64,000 nt of DNA from Chaetorhynchus papuensis (GCA_013396525.1 VWYX01000389.1:379674-443673), one strand, 5' to 3'; shown: positions 25,745-39,176, counted from the stretch's first letter. Notes: generated by a model not told the origin, from the letters alone. Translations and numbers: made by a program.

Positions 25745-27947
25745 GGAAATAACTTTGCTGCAGCCCATCACTGTAACTTGGAGTAAAATTGCAAATCCAG
25801 AATCTTAAGAGAGTATCTGTTTTAAAATGAGGTGAAGTGAGAATTGCCCACCTATTCATGATATGTGGATATTTGCACTTAAACTGGGTTCCTTTAGTAG
25901 CTGGTCGATTTTGATTAATTTTGCTAGTGCAGAAATCTGAAGAGGTGAGATGCACAGAGCTTTAGAAGTACCTTCTTGTCTATTGCCATGGGTGTGGTGT
26001 GAATGAATGCTAAAAGTGCATGTCTCAAAAGAGAGACTAAACAAATTACTGGGGGGAAAAAAAGCCTTGAAGGGTTTTTAAACACATAGCAGCCACCTTC
26101 AGCATAGAATTCCCTAAAGCACAAATGGCTGAAGGCTGTCAGAGTAGGCAAAGGAACACGACTCAGCAGGCATCCCTGCAAAGCTAGACACTGTCTACGT
26201 TTGCTCCCCTTCAGAAACAGGACCTGGGCTAGACGGAGCTACCATAACCACCCTCTGTTCTTACAACCACTTACATGACTGTAAACAGAGACCAGCTAAA
26301 TGACTGCCATCTCCAGTGTAAACACCTGAAGTTCAATCATCAATACCACTCTTCATGTCTGAGAGATAATTAATGTCTGTTGAATTAAATATCATCTGAG
26401 TGATGATGAAACTGTTGGATTTATGTATATCTGAAGCTCCTTGCTTTGCACAGCTCAAGATTGAATTACATACATATTTTTATTTTGTTGTATTATCTCA
26501 AGTTCCTTCAGGTTTTTATCCTGCCTGCTTTAAAAATGATGGCTGAAGCATCCTCCGCTGTTACAGAGAATGGCTAAGAAATTCTTTTTTGCTTTGTTTT
26601 TTTTCCCCTTCAGATGGTTAGTTTGGTTCAGTGTCAAAGTCTTGCCTATGTCTCAGAATTTCAGATTTCTTTCTGAAAGAGGCATAGATACTACCACTGA
26701 GTGCAACAGAAGCATGGAAAAAGTTGGGTGTTCTCAGTTCTCTTGATGTGACCTCGAAAATAGCATCCTCACTTCACACCAGTGCCTATCTTTGGATTTC
26801 AGCCTGATTAAGAAGCACAGGAGAGAGAAATTGCAGACCCAATGTTTAAAATTAGGCCTTTATTTTTCAGGAGAGAGCCAAAAGACCAAATGGAAGATAA
26901 TATAGGAATTTAATTGCAGAGAAGGGCAGATGACTTACTTTACAGCCTGAAATTATTTGAAAGAAAGAGCTGAGATAATTTTTAGATCCACCCGTGCCTG
27001 TTTTCTATACACTGGAAAGCAGGTTACGAGGAAAAGCAGGAAACAAATAAAATTACCACTTCTTTTGCTGATTTTTACATGTTAGAACAGGGTAGAAAAT
27101 AATCAGCACCTGGCTCCACCACCCACCAATCACAGAATGCACCTTAGGAAATTGTCTCAATACCAGGTTTCATTTCTTGCCTCCTTTTCCCACACTACAT
27201 GATGGCTTATCTTCAAAGCATTCCCATTTCACTATGTTCAGACAATTCTGTTTTGCAGGTGGAAAGCAGCTTTTTGTTTTTCCTCAGCTTTGATCATTAC
27301 CATATGGTCTTTCATACGTGCTCAGGGTCTCTTTCCAGGATCACAATTTATTTTTCTCTCACTGGACCATTTTTCTGACCAGTTCTCTATACAAAAAAAC
27401 TACTTAAACACAAAATGATGTGGTTCTTGGAAGCATTTTGGGTTCCAGACAGAAACAGTTGTATGGTGCCAGGGACATAGATCCATGGCCTGGCCTGGGG
27501 ATGAACGTTATCAGGTAGGAGGTCTTATCTCAGAGGAATGTTAACCTAAGACGCAAATATCCATAATAGAAAACAAATGGTGTCACAGAAACAAAAATCC
27601 AGTTCTTACTGGCGCCTCTTGGGCCTTTTATTCTTTTCCATAGGCATTGCCTTAAAGATTCACAGTTAGTCATTGAGTGATGTGGTTGTGTGTGCTCCAT
27701 TCTGGTGCTATGTTTTCTGGAGTTTGGAATTTCTTTTTTGGCCAGCAGGCTCAGCATCCTACATCAGTGCACTTAAATGACCTTCACCATCTCCTGAGGG
27801 CATAAAATGGCAGAATGTAGCCAACTGTCTCATCTGTGATTAGAATTGCTAGTTGTGTCTAGGTACTTATTTCTTTTTATCTGTGGCTTATCACTAATCT
27901 AGTAGCAGGCTAACTCAAAAGAGTTTTATTTTTAGGCTTAATTTTGA

Positions 27948-27964
27948 TTTTTTTTTTTTTTTTT
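27948..27964. repeat. T17 homopolymer
   Basis: Seventeen uninterrupted T; no retroposon body is recognised beside it. Confidence 0.9.
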
Positions 27965-29394
27965 ACCTATTACAGCCCTGCTGTTTGAGTTGTCAGCAAT
28001 GTAAAAAGTTCTCTGATTCTTGACAGCTTGGAAATATTCTGTAAAAAATTAGGTAATATTGGGAAATGTTGAGTTGTTGAAATCATTGTGATTTGTGGAA
28101 AAATCCTGGCTGAAGTAAACAGTAGTTTTGAAACTTTTTGCAGCCTGGGAATGATTTCAGATCAAAATCACTAAACTTGCACTAGAGTAGCCAGTAGCAG
28201 GTAAGTACAACATCTGGAAAGGTGCAGTTAAGGGTGTGGCATGTGCTGCTGCTACAACCCAGGTGAATTCCCTAACTGTTAGGCTAAGGAATTCCTCTTT
28301 TCTGCTGACACAACTAATACGCAGTTATTTGCACAAAATAGGACTGTTCTAGAGAATTGACTGAAGCAAGGACAATGGATACTGATACGATACTCATCTT
28401 GTGTAGGAAGATACCCATGTCTGATTTGAAGCCAGAACTTCAGTCTGGATCTTATGTTTCCTAGGAAGGTACTGTGACTGTTACTTGCTGTAGTTTATTT
28501 CTCTCTTTTTCTGTTTTTCTTTGCAGAGAACTTCAAAAGCTCCAGGTTTTATTTCCAGGCAAGGTCCTTAGGGATAATATTTCTCCACCCACTTCTAATT
28601 AATTTAGAATATCTTCTTTGCCAGATCACAGACAGAATATGCTGCCTCACAATTCTCTGCCAAAATTTTGGCTTAGAATGAAAAAGAAATTCAATTTCTA
28701 ATGCCATCTTGCTGAACAGAATTTGCAGACTTTGGCTTTCAGAGCTTCAATAGGAATCAGTAAAACTTGCTTCGATTTTAGAGAAGTCCCTGAGCAATAA
28801 TAACCTGAATCTGAGAATACTTAGTCATGTGACATGGGGTGCATCCATTTCTCTTGAAGCCAGATTTTGTCTTTGTTATGTGCAAGTTTCTGGCCTGGCA
28901 TCCTGGTTCAGAGACTAAAACATTCTGGCATATCAGGTGGAACAATCCTGTTGCAGTATATATAAGGCCGTTCTCACAACCTTCACCTGCAGTGATGCTG
29001 ATAAAAAGATTTGCAATCTTATGTTCATCCAAATAAGCTCTCCTGCTGTTTCCCTGAGACCTGGGGAGTCTGAGCAAGTTTCAAGGTTTCTTTGTACTTA
29101 ATTTAGCAGCAATTAATCCAGCTTCTTATAGTCTCAAAAGAATTACTATGTGTGCACAGTTATTGAGCCCTTCATTCTTAGCATTATAGGTGAAATGTAC
29201 AAGGACTATTTTTTGACTTCTTTTGTTTCTTAAACTATCTTTGTGTGAATATAGGATTCTTTATGAGCATTTTAATTCTACTTTTTGAAAACCAATAGAA
29301 GTCCACCTTACCTTAATTCTGAAGCAAAGTTTCTCGTTGAAATAGTCGTAGCTTTCCATGTCAATAATTTCATTGCCATTAAGAAAAAGAATCT

Positions 29395-29770
29395 CTACTA
29401 TGAAGACAGGCTGAGAAAGTCAGGGCTGCACAGTCTGGAGAAGAGGAGGCCTTGGAGAGGACTTAGAACAGCCTTTCAGTACCTAAAGGGTGCCTACAGG
29501 AAAGCTGGTGAGGGGCTTTTCACATGGGCATGTAATGTTAGGACAAAGGGGAATGGGTTCAAAGAGACAAAGAGTAGGCTTAGACTAGATATTAGGAAGA
29601 AATTCTTTACTATGAGGGTTGCCCAGAGAGGTTGTGGATTGCCTGTTCCTGGAGGTGTTAAATCCCAGACTGTATGGGGCTTTGAGTAACCTGGTCTAGT
29701 GAAAGGTGTACTGGCAGAGTTGGAACTAGGTGATCTTTATGGTGCCTTCCAACCCAAATCATTCTATGGT
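29395..29770 (+). mobile_element. CR1 LINE fragment, sense, 3' end
   Basis: One open frame still reads like the CR1 ORF2 C-terminus: YEDRLRKSGLHSLEKRR, then FQYLKGAY, TKGNGFK and RLDIRKKFFTMRV. The copy ends with GCCTTCCAACCCAAATCATT and CTATGGTTAG, the degenerate CR1 3' terminus. Only about 375 bp of the roughly 4.5-kb element remain, consistent with 5' truncation at insertion. The open frame that starts at 29285 is unique sequence fused to this fragment, not a host gene. Confidence 0.93.
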
Positions 29771-32700
29771 TAGAACACTTTACAATTATTTGGATATTAT
29801 CAAAACATTCCCAACCCTCATTGAGGTGACTGGCTTTATTGAAAGAGAGAAAGAACAAACCATTTTGCGAGCAGTACTGCAGATTTTCTCCCAAAATGAA
29901 CCCATATGGATTGCTAACTCAAATACTCTACGTTAACAGATAGCTAAATGAGAACCTTCTCCCCAGTCAGATAAAGATTTACTTCATAAAAGCTTCTGCA
30001 ACTTCTTTTGGAAATATTCCCATCTTTGGAGTATGCGCTATGCCACCTGTTTATGTATTTATGAAACGCTGCTCCCTGCGGGACAAGTCTGGGTTGTATG
30101 CTTATTTTGATAAAGCTACTACTTTAATCTTCAGACACTAAGTAATTACCTCCTGCCAATGACGTTACGTCCAAAAGTAAAATATATTATACCTTTTCTC
30201 TCTCGTTTCAATTTCCACAAATTAACTGCTCATTGTATTGTATACATGTAGGCAGTACTCTGCTATTTCAAAGCTTTTAACAGATTTATAAGTGAAGGAG
30301 GTATCTGGGACTCCGTTAAAGACCGTCTAACAACTCAGGATGAAGTATTCTGATGGTGTATTTATGGCATATGTGCATCTGGTGAAGAGTCACTGCACAA
30401 ATTGGTGTTATAAAACAGTGATCATCAGAGGAGCAACAGTGGAGTCTCCTTTGAGTGAGTGTGTTTCACTGTTGGTACCTTGCAGATGCTAATCCAGTGA
30501 TAGGAAGTGATGCTTACCATCCAGCTAAATAAAGATTGAAATGCTGCTTAATCAAATAAGCTTGTGTTCAGATGTTTCCCTAAGGGCATCCAACTGGTTT
30601 GATGTCTGCATACTGTTAGCCTGTTCTTGGTATTCTCTCTACATCCCATCCCATTTTATCCACAGCTGAGCTGTAATTCCAAGTAGATGCTACTCACTCA
30701 ATGATAAATAAGGATACATAAATTATACTTCCTTTCAGGGATCTTCACAATTCCGGTCAGTGAATGGACATCATATTAGTTCCAGCAGGGTGATTCAGAG
30801 TGGTTTCCCAAGACTGATCCTTTCTTGAATAACTGTTCTGGTCAGTCAGTATGTTTAACAGAAAATTCGTAATATATTGCAAAGCATTTCTAGCTCTGGA
30901 ATTTCTTATGTTCACGGGAAAATAGGGTCTCCCACTGCTGTGTACGTGGCAGCATCATCAAGGTGCTGATGAACACATAGAATGAGCTGGGTTAGTAGAA
31001 GTTACTGTTCTTCCTCCAAAAAATGTCTCACTCATCATAAATCTAATTGTAGAACTAAAGGTTGACTTTATACATCTGGAAGCAATAAAAGAAGTGGCCT
31101 ATACTCTCCAAGTGTCAAGACTGAGGATAGGAGGTGGTGAATGACATCTTAGAAAGCTGAGCAGGGTCCCTGTGCACATTGTCCAATCTCTTACATTGCT
31201 TTCGGAATGGTACCAAAAAATATCAATGATAAGTAAGTTGCCAAGATGTTTTTTATGCCATCTGGCATAGAATGCTATGACTCTGACCTCACATCTTCAG
31301 CATCATTCTCCAAAGACCAAATCTGAATATGCTGCCAACATGCCTACATGCTGGAGTTAGAATGGAAACCTAGATGGAGTGATTATTACAAACCCGCATC
31401 CCCAGAAGCTAGAACTTACTCTTCTAGCTGATGAACTGGTGAAAAAGAGTCTAAGAGATTTTAGTACAAGAGATTGAGGAATACCTGCACAAAAAAACCC
31501 AAAACACATCTCTGCAAACCACACATTCTCAGAATGTTCAGGCAAAGGACATACGGAGCAGTTCACTATGCCTAATGTTCCTTAGGGCATCCAGCATTTT
31601 CCAACTAGTCACAGTCACAGACACTCAAAAACTGTTCGGTGAACTTAAATAATAAGAAAATTAGGTCTTGAGGGACCTGGAATCAGTCACAGCCGACCAT
31701 GGATATATATTCTGCTGTTGTCTACAAAAATATCTGCTGTAAATGCAGGTTCAGTATAAAGGAGAAAAAAAGAAATCAAACACAAAACCACCCCAATCAT
31801 CATGGAGGACAATATGTGAGAGTAACATTGGAAAAATTAAACATGTCACCAGTGTCCCAACCATGGCCTTAGCAACAGGACATTTTTGAAGAGAAACTGC
31901 CTAGTGGATCCTAGAAAGTAGGCACTGCATAACCCCGTGTATAAAGGCAGAAAACAGACAAGACTGTTAACTCCATTATGGAAACAGGACAGGAACCTCT
32001 GCGACTACAGATCTGACAATCAAGGTCCTCTTAAACAAATGAACAGAAGCAGGCATGGGATTTTTTTCAATATCATGAAAATACTAGTAAATTCTGCCCC
32101 AATATCACATTACTTTCTGTGGCCATTTTCTGATGCTTCAAAAGAAAGTAACCCTGTCTACGTTCATTCCCCAAAGGCCAAATTATACACTGAAGGCAAA
32201 TGTAAATCTGGCCCCTGCAGGTAAACAGCTGGCAGCATTAAAGTATTTAAAACATAGTGCAAAAAAGATATATGGAAATGCAGTCTCCTTTCAAGGCTCT
32301 GTTAGAGATACAAAAAGTTAACCACCCAAAGATACAAATCACAAGTTTTAACTTTGAACAACAGGATCACTTCTATCCTGTCATCAAATCCCATTTACAC
32401 ACTTGTGAGTTGCTAGCATGAAACATTTTATTGCTTGTGGACATTATTTCAAATACTACTCCAGAATGGCTTATCTTCAAAATTCTATTATTATTTCCAG
32501 ACTAGTTTTATTTATAACCAGTTCATACACCTTTTCTCTTAGGTGCTTTAACCAATATTCCCTCTCTGGTGAGGGCTTTCTGAATTAAAATACCTAATCA
32601 GATTCCTTTCTAGGCTTTGATTACAAACTAAACACATCAGACTCTTTCTTTAATCTCTTCTCAGGCATATGGCTTGTCATTTGCTAAATCATTTAGGTAG

Positions 32701-34337
32701 CCATTGCTTTAATTTCTTTTATCCATAAATCATGTCCAATGCAAAGCCAAAACATTACTCAGAATGGGAATTGTAATTGGTTATTGTCATTAGAGCTGAT
32801 AAAATGTGTTTCTGCCACAAAGTGCCATTAACCCTAACCAGCATTTGATTAAGTATGAAAGATCACAGCCTAAGAATTTTCTCAGAAGTAGAAAATGTCG
32901 TAAATTTGGCAGTGACTTGCAAATCAGATTCTGAAGTGGGGAGTCAGGAATACCAGTCTGGTCAATCTATCAAATGGAGACACTGAAAATTTTCAGCTAA
33001 ACACTGGGAAAAATAAACTGCTGCTCTGATTTTTATTGTTGTTTTCAAGGAAGTAATTTGTAACTCATTAACAAGTTGTGATCAAACATGGAATTGATTG
33101 AGTAGTTTTTAACTGCCTTCTGATGGCACTGAAATACTTTGGGTTAGCAATTTTATTTCAATATGTGAGGCATGTCCAGAGACCTAGGCTAGAATAAATA
33201 AATACATATATAAATAAATCTTAAAACAAATAGCTGTTTAGAGCATTGAAAGTACTGAGGGTAGGTCTCCATTTTCACCTTCTTTATGGAGTTGGTATTT
33301 TTTTCAAAGAAAATTCTTTCATCAGTTGGCCTAAAAATGCTGTCACTTCTCTCTACAAACTTTGTCTTATAAACTTCAAAACAAGGAGAGAGTCAAATGA
33401 ATATAGTCAATAAATAACAAATGGGAGTTGTTTTCTTACTAGAACAACGGTGCCAGTGGTGGTGATTGGTCTACGAGTATTTACCTTCCATTTGCAACAC
33501 AGTTTGCCAATCTGATGATTATTTGTGTGTAGTCACAAATAAGATAGATGAAGGACAAGGGGAAGTTATTCATTAAGACTGCAAACTGCAGTGTGACAGT
33601 GGTCAATGTATATCAGGATTGCAACTGTTGAAACAAATGCTGATTTGCTAAGCCCAAATTGTTTAGGGAAGGCAATGTGTTAAGATATTCATTTGATAGC
33701 TTTTCTGTTCTGTTCCTTTTTTTAAAGGGACAGATTAATTTAAGGGCTGAAGAAGGAACTGTTCGTTATAAAAAGTGTAAACTTTACTTGAAAGCATATT
33801 TCCTTAATCACTTACCTGCAACTTAACCTTAGAGCTAAAAAAACCACCATAACTAAATATGTAGGTTTCAATGAAACAGATATTAAAATCTCAGGTAAAG
33901 AATCAAGCTGCCTGTTTCCAGTGGATAAAGGCTTTACCTTCCTCCACAACAGTAGCAACAACACTCTCCTCTAAAAGAAACCAAGTATGTAAGCAAAGTA
34001 AATTTTCATCAAATTTTCATACAAATCCAGGCGAAGTTCAGGTTTTATCAGACTGACAAACAGTATGTGAGCTTTAGCTTGAAATTCCAAAGTTCTGTGA
34101 CAAAATTTATTCTTTGAACTTGTTAGTTTTCAAAAACTGACAATGGTAATATACTGAACAGGTTAGTATGTAGCACATAGCTATTTTAATTAGACAGCTG
34201 CTTTACTTTACAGTTTCTAGGGACTTTAAATGCATTGCCATACAATTTCTTGAGGTAACTTTTTACAGAAGGAGATGCCAGGTGAGATACACATAGGTAT
34301 ATATTCTAGCTTGGATAAGGGAAGGGAAGAGGAACAT
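29771..34337. other. Intergenic DNA between CR1 copies, no gene seen
   Basis: No coding exon or RNA gene is recognised. The most structured part is 32400-32900, listed separately. A short A/T-rich AAATA tract lies at 33194-33224. Confidence 0.75.
32400..32900. promoter_or_regulatory. Candidate conserved non-coding element / enhancer
   Basis: A dense cluster of developmental transcription-factor words lies here: GGCTTTGATTACAAA (TCF/LEF-like) near 32613, TAATTGGTTATTGTCATTAG (homeodomain and SOX-like cores) at 32774-32793 and CTGATAA (GATA) at 32796. There is no coding potential and no repeat signature. The call rests on motif density only; motif cores of this kind also occur by chance in AT-rich DNA. 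Confidence 0.35.
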
Positions 34338-34397
34338 GGGTGAACGATAAGACTCAATAATCTTGAAAGTCTTTTCCAACCTAAACAATTCTATGAA
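34338..34397 (+). mobile_element. CR1 3'-terminal remnant
   Basis: The stretch ATAATCTTGAAAGTCTTTTC followed by CAACCTAAACAATTCTATGA matches the CR1 3' end (the ATCTTAAAGGTCTTTTCC, CAACCTAAA and ATTCTATGA terminal block). It is only about 60 bp, an extreme 5' truncation or a decayed copy. Confidence 0.85.
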
Positions 34398-35691
34398 TTG
34401 CTGAGACTTGGCTGTGTCCACAAGACATTCCATTCTGTTCTGGCATTGAAGTGGGTTTGGAAACTACCTATCAATCAGGTGGTATTAGCAACACTGTTGT
34501 TTTGTGTGTCCATGTTTCAAAATTGTACCAAGAAATTAAATGGTTGCTTATCACAGATGTAAGTTATTAAACCTGCATGTTTCAAAGTTTCATGGTACTG
34601 ATACTGGCCACTTTGGAAGACAATGCAAAATAAATGCATGATGAAGTAGGTATGCACCGAAAAACTATTTCTCTTTTTTAACTGAAATGCAGGGACTATT
34701 TTTTGCCACAAAATGCTGTTTTTTAGAGTGTTTCAGCAAAGAGGAAACTCTTGCTCCTTGCACAGGAAGAGCTGTTGGAGGGAGATTAATTATCTGAGTT
34801 GTCCGAAATAACAACCCTTGACTATCATATGAAATAGCAGCATGAAAACAATGGAAATAAAAAGATAAGAATAAAATGCAGTGTGTTAGCTAACCATCCT
34901 CAGTGCTCTGCCAAAGCCCCCATTGTCATTAAGGGCAAGCTGAAGGATTCCAGAAGTGAGACAAAGCTGTACAGATGAAATCACCAAAAGAGGCCATGAC
35001 TGGCTGTTCATTGTTGAATGATGAAGTTGCTGCTGTGTTTTTGTACATGGTATCTTGAAGAGCATGCAGAGCTGGTAGACTAGAAGGAGCAAGCGTATTC
35101 ATCTTGTTGCTCTTACATCATCTGCCAAGAAAGCATCTGGCCTAAGCCATCAAGACAGCAGTGCCTTTCAAAACACTGCAAGTGCACCAGCAAGCATTCT
35201 TTTCTTTATGCATTTCACATGTGATTAAAACCAAATTGTTGGTACTATGGGCCATGATAACTTCTCAGCAAGCTGCATACCAGAAAAAGATAGAATGATG
35301 CTGTAGTGAAAAACAGACCCTGTGAGCGCCTTCTCCATGGCAGGGAGCAAGACCCATCCTTTCAATCCAGCATGGTAAACCAGTTAATAAAAACAGCAAT
35401 GTTAACTCAGCTGAGCATTGCCTGTCCCTTGTGTTATTTTCCACCTGGTGTTTTTTATTGTTGAGTGTATCTGATGCCTTTCTCATGAGGCATGACAGAA
35501 GCTTATGGTAAGATGGAGTGATCTTAAATTAACTAGGCAAGGATCGGTCTGAATGTATTTTAATTCTTAATGTGAAAGAATCTACGTGCCAATCAGCATT
35601 ATTGTTGTAAAATACCTCTCAGGTGCACAAGATTAAGAAGAGGTCCATGCCAAAGATCATTCCCACAAAATTAACCATTCATCAATGGCTA

Positions 35692-35723
35692 TAGGCTGAG
35701 CAAAATTCCTGTAGGCTGAGCAA
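35692..35723. repeat. 20-bp-period direct repeat
   Basis: TAGGCTGAGCAA occurs at 35692-35703 and 35712-35723. Confidence 0.75.
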
Positions 35724-37051
35724 TCTCAGAACAAAGGGTGCCTCTTACCCAGGGGACTGTTCCCACCAGAGATGTATAAACCTTGCTCAGTCTTTGTTGC
35801 TGTGCCTCAAACCCGATAGAGGTCTGCAAGAACTGAGGCAACATGTAACACATTTCTGTAGACTTGGGGTTTTTTAAGGCATGAATGTTTCAGCCAGTTG
35901 CTGTGGATTGGTGTACCTGTGCAATAACCATCTCCAGGGATTTCAGTGGCTGTCCCAGAGCTTGCAGAGATGAGCATTAAGCGACATCCACTTCACATTA
36001 GAGAGTCACAAGGTAATGGGTATTTTCTACATTCCAGTGTATAAAAACAAATTATCCTCATCCTGCTATTATTATCTGTGTAATGAATAGTCTGTACTCT
36101 TCTTGTTTTGCTCAATAGTTTTTTAAAGCCTCCATTGCCTGACATACTTAGACACACTCACGAAGTCTACTGTTGACTGCCCTGCCACTGTACAGCACCA
36201 TTACAAGGAAGATCTTGTCACAGTTTCTGGTATTAAAATCCACTTTCTCAGAAATAAATCAAAGTCCTGCTAAAAAAGCCTCAACACATGCTCTTAGTCT
36301 TTGGACTGGCAATATGTGAGTAACAATTAAAGCAGGCATGATTACTCAGTAGGAAGATGTACAATGCTCCCAAAATAAAATACCTTTGGGCAGGGAGAGG
36401 CATATTTCTTTGACATACTCTGCAAAGAGGTGACATTTAATTCAGGTTTATAATTTTAGCTGCTATGCTGCTATACAGCTACATTACCACTGTACTGCAG
36501 GTAAGTTGTCATTTCTAAATAAGTCAGTAATTGAAACTCGTGTGTAGAACATGAATCTTGTGTGGATTCTTTAACACATCACATGTCTCCACTACAGTGA
36601 TACAGAGAATTCCACTTTACCAAGAGAATAATGTCAATTTACTCTTCTATTAGAAAATATGTCCAATGTGAAAATTGAACTTTTGTTGTAGCTCCTGGCT
36701 CCTGTAATGCAATATATAGCAGTTGCTCTGAAACCCCAGTGGTTGTAGCTCTGAGTTGTCTTTCTTTTATTACTTTGCACAAGCTCTCTTTTAGAACTGT
36801 GAGGAGAGGAGGGGTTAGAAATGTAAACAAAAAGTGCTTCATCAAAGATACCTATACAGATACAACCATTTTCAAGTCCAGACTTCAGTTTTGATTCCCA
36901 GTGTTAGACAACTGCCAGACTGCTGGCTTTTGTGTATTCTGTGGAGCACAGCTCCTGTTTGCATCACATTTGCAGTAGAATAACAGAAAATGTAACTATT
37001 TCTATATTGCCAAAGAAAAACTATTTAAGACCTCTAAAACAGAATTTACAA

Positions 37052-37096
37052 AATAACTATCTAACTAATTAACCAACTAACTAAATAAATAAATAG
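37052..37096. repeat. Degenerate tetranucleotide repeat (TAAC then TAAA)
   Basis: The sequence alternates ACTATCTAACTAATTAACC and AACTAACTAAATAAATAAAT, a decayed 4-bp microsatellite with two unit types. Confidence 0.8.
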
Positions 37097-37606
37097 CATT
37101 ACCAGCAAAATGAGCTAAGAATTCCAAAGAGCCCATAAAGTAAAACAGTTTATGAAAAATCACAATTTTTGTTTTTTTAAATTTGATAGTAAAAGGATGT
37201 TAAAGTACAGTTGAGTATATGATTGGAGAAGTTTAGAACTCCATTAGATATTCTGTGTAATGCCTTCTTGGCTCTTTTGTATGCTTGGCTTGCTGGCTTT
37301 GAAACAACCGTCTTATTTGACCTTATATGCGTCTCTGTGAGTCACAGGAAGCCCATAAGGTTCATAAAGATAAAATAAACCACCCCACTCTATTCCGCAC
37401 TCCCCAAAATGCTTCACAGCAGATCAAAATGGTCTAATATTAAGTTTCAAAATGCTGAATCTGTTTGTAAGTCAGTCTAGATTTTTCCAGCAAAATTACA
37501 CTCACTTTTCCAGAGTATTTTATACCCAAGCAGAGGTAAGAGCTCCTCTAGAGTAGTTACTCATTATGTAACCTCAGCCATGCAGATGAATAGGTATCCT
37601 AATTTT

Positions 37607-37721
37607 NNNNNNNNNNNNNNNNNNNNNNNNNNNNNNNNNNNNNNNNNNNNNNNNNNNNNNNNNNNNNNNNNNNNNNNNNNNNNNNNNNNNNNNNNNNNNN
37701 NNNNNNNNNNNNNNNNNNNNN
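37607..37721. other. Assembly gap (115 N)
   Basis: There are 115 undetermined bases. The apparent open frame at 37580-37771 reads through the gap and is meaningless. Confidence 1.
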
Positions 37722-38484
37722 AGGTTGTAAGGAAAATTCAGTTCCCCTTTCTTTATACTGTGTGCATATGAATGTTAGGAATCAAACTTCCTTTGAGCTT
37801 TTCAACAAAGAATGAAATGTTATTGGAACATATTGCCCTAAGAATCATTGCAAGAACATGATGATCCCCAATAGAAATGAGTATTAGTGGTCTTGCAGTG
37901 TTTATAAATGTTTTCTTCAGCCAAAGTTTACTTATGTTTTCCTGATACCGACACAGAAAATATTGTTGAATTTAATAAATACCTAGATTAGATGTTAAAC
38001 TTACCATCATTTTCACTTATTCATCTGTGAGTTGGTCTGGTCCAAGGAATGATTGCTGGCAGTTATTGTAGTCATACATATTAGATAATAACCTCACCTT
38101 ATCGGGAAAACACATTCTTGAATCTCTTGATCCACTGAAGGCTGATAATTGGAATTTTTTTTTAGGAAACACTAGAAGAATATGGAGAATAAAACAGTAA
38201 TTCAGCTCTTTCCAAGCTATTTTTGTGCTTCTGGAAAAATAGTGGGTTTCGAAAGACCATTTTGGTTAAAGCAAAATCCTTTTAGTCACAGATTGCAGCT
38301 TTAGATTAAATAATTTTATTGGTTTTAAGACTGAACTCTGCATATGTAGAGAGCTTAAATAAGAAAGATTTGAAGAAAGTAAGACAGAGGCAGGAATGTA
38401 ATGAACTTTTTTTCTCGACCTTTGGAATTTCTAGTTGGTTTTTATTAATGCAACACAGATCCAGGAAGGATAAACTGGTGGAAA

Positions 38485-39175
38485 TGGAACATAATGGTCA
38501 CAATAACCCCAGCAGCACTGCTGATGAGGGGAAGAGTGACTGGAAAGTGCCCAGTGGAAAAGGACCTGGGGGTGCTGGTGACAGCAGCTGAACATGAGCC
38601 AGGGTGTGCCCAGGTGGCCAAGAAGGCCAATGGCATCCTGGCCTGGATCAGCAATGGTGTGGCCAGCAGGAGCAGGGCAGGGATTGTCCTCTGTACTGGG
38701 CACTGGGGAGGCCACACCTCGAGTGCTGTGTCCAGTTCTGGGCCCCTCACTGCAAGAGAGACATTGAGGGGCTGGAGGGAGTCCAGAGAAGGGGAATGGA
38801 GCTGGGGAAGGGTCTGGAGCACAAGTCCTGTGAGGAGCAGCTGAGGGAGCTGGGGGTGTTTATCCTGGAGAAAAGGAGGCTCAGGGGTGACCTTATCACT
38901 CCCCACAACTGCCTGGATGGAGTTTGTGGCCCGGTGGGACTCGGCCTCCTCTCCCAGGTAAAAGGTGATAGGATGAGAGAAAGTGGCCTCAAGCTGTGTC
39001 ACGGGAGTTTTAAATTGAAATTTAGGAAAAATTTCCTCATGGAAAGGATTTTCAAGCATTGGATGAAATTGCTTAAGGAAGTGGTGGAGTTACCCTACCT
39101 GGAGGTACTTACAAGACATGTTAGATGTGGCGTTTGGAAACAGGGTTTAGTGGTAGACTTGGCAGTGCTGGGTTA
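38485..39175 (+). mobile_element. CR1 LINE fragment, sense, ORF2 C-terminal part
   Basis: This is the longest CR1 copy in the window. It encodes the end of ORF2: one frame reads CPVEKDLGVLV and CAQVAKKANGILAWISNGVA, then a second frame reads RPHLECCVQFWAPHCKRDIE, GLEHKSCEEQLRELG, LEKRRLRGDLI, GLKLCHGSFKLKFRKNF and KEVVELPYLEVLTRHV. The switch between frames near 38685-38695 (around CCTCTGTACTGGGCACTGG) is a frameshift, and the reverse-transcriptase core is missing, so the copy is dead. Flanking similarity fades after GGTAGACTTGGCAGTGCTGG; the usual ATTCTATGA tail is absent or decayed. Confidence 0.95.
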
Positions 39176-39176
39176 A
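38494..39176 (+). pseudogene. Decayed CR1 ORF2 C-terminus (frameshifted)
   Basis: The frame starting at 38494 carries the upstream part and the frame containing 38604-39176 carries the downstream 190 residues. The latter is the longest open + strand frame in the window, but it is retrotransposon protein, not a host gene. It lacks the endonuclease and most of the reverse transcriptase. The 204-residue frame on the opposite strand (38445-39059) is a shadow. Confidence 0.85.

Larger units (their letters stand above)
19429..29394. other. Intergenic DNA downstream of NDUFS4, no gene seen
   Basis: Nearly 10 kb lacks any ORF with a recognisable family or splice-flanked exon. It contains a weak LINE-like trace at about 23690-23840, a single N at 23317, a G13 run, a T17 run and small duplications at 23388 and 25701. 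The 26380-26600 and 26930-27200 stretches have clustered AT-rich homeodomain-like words and might be conserved, but I cannot show it. Confidence 0.8.
34398..38484. other. Intergenic DNA with an assembly gap, no gene seen
   Basis: It contains a 20-bp-period duplication of TAGGCTGAGCAA at 35692 and 35712, a degenerate (AACT/AAAT)n tract at about 37052-37096 and the N run at 37607-37721. No coding signature is visible. Confidence 0.75.

Noticed and set aside
38445..39059. 204-residue open frame on the - strand, the longest in the window
   Set aside because: It is antisense to the CR1 ORF2 fragment; its openness is a by-product of the GC-rich CR1 sequence.
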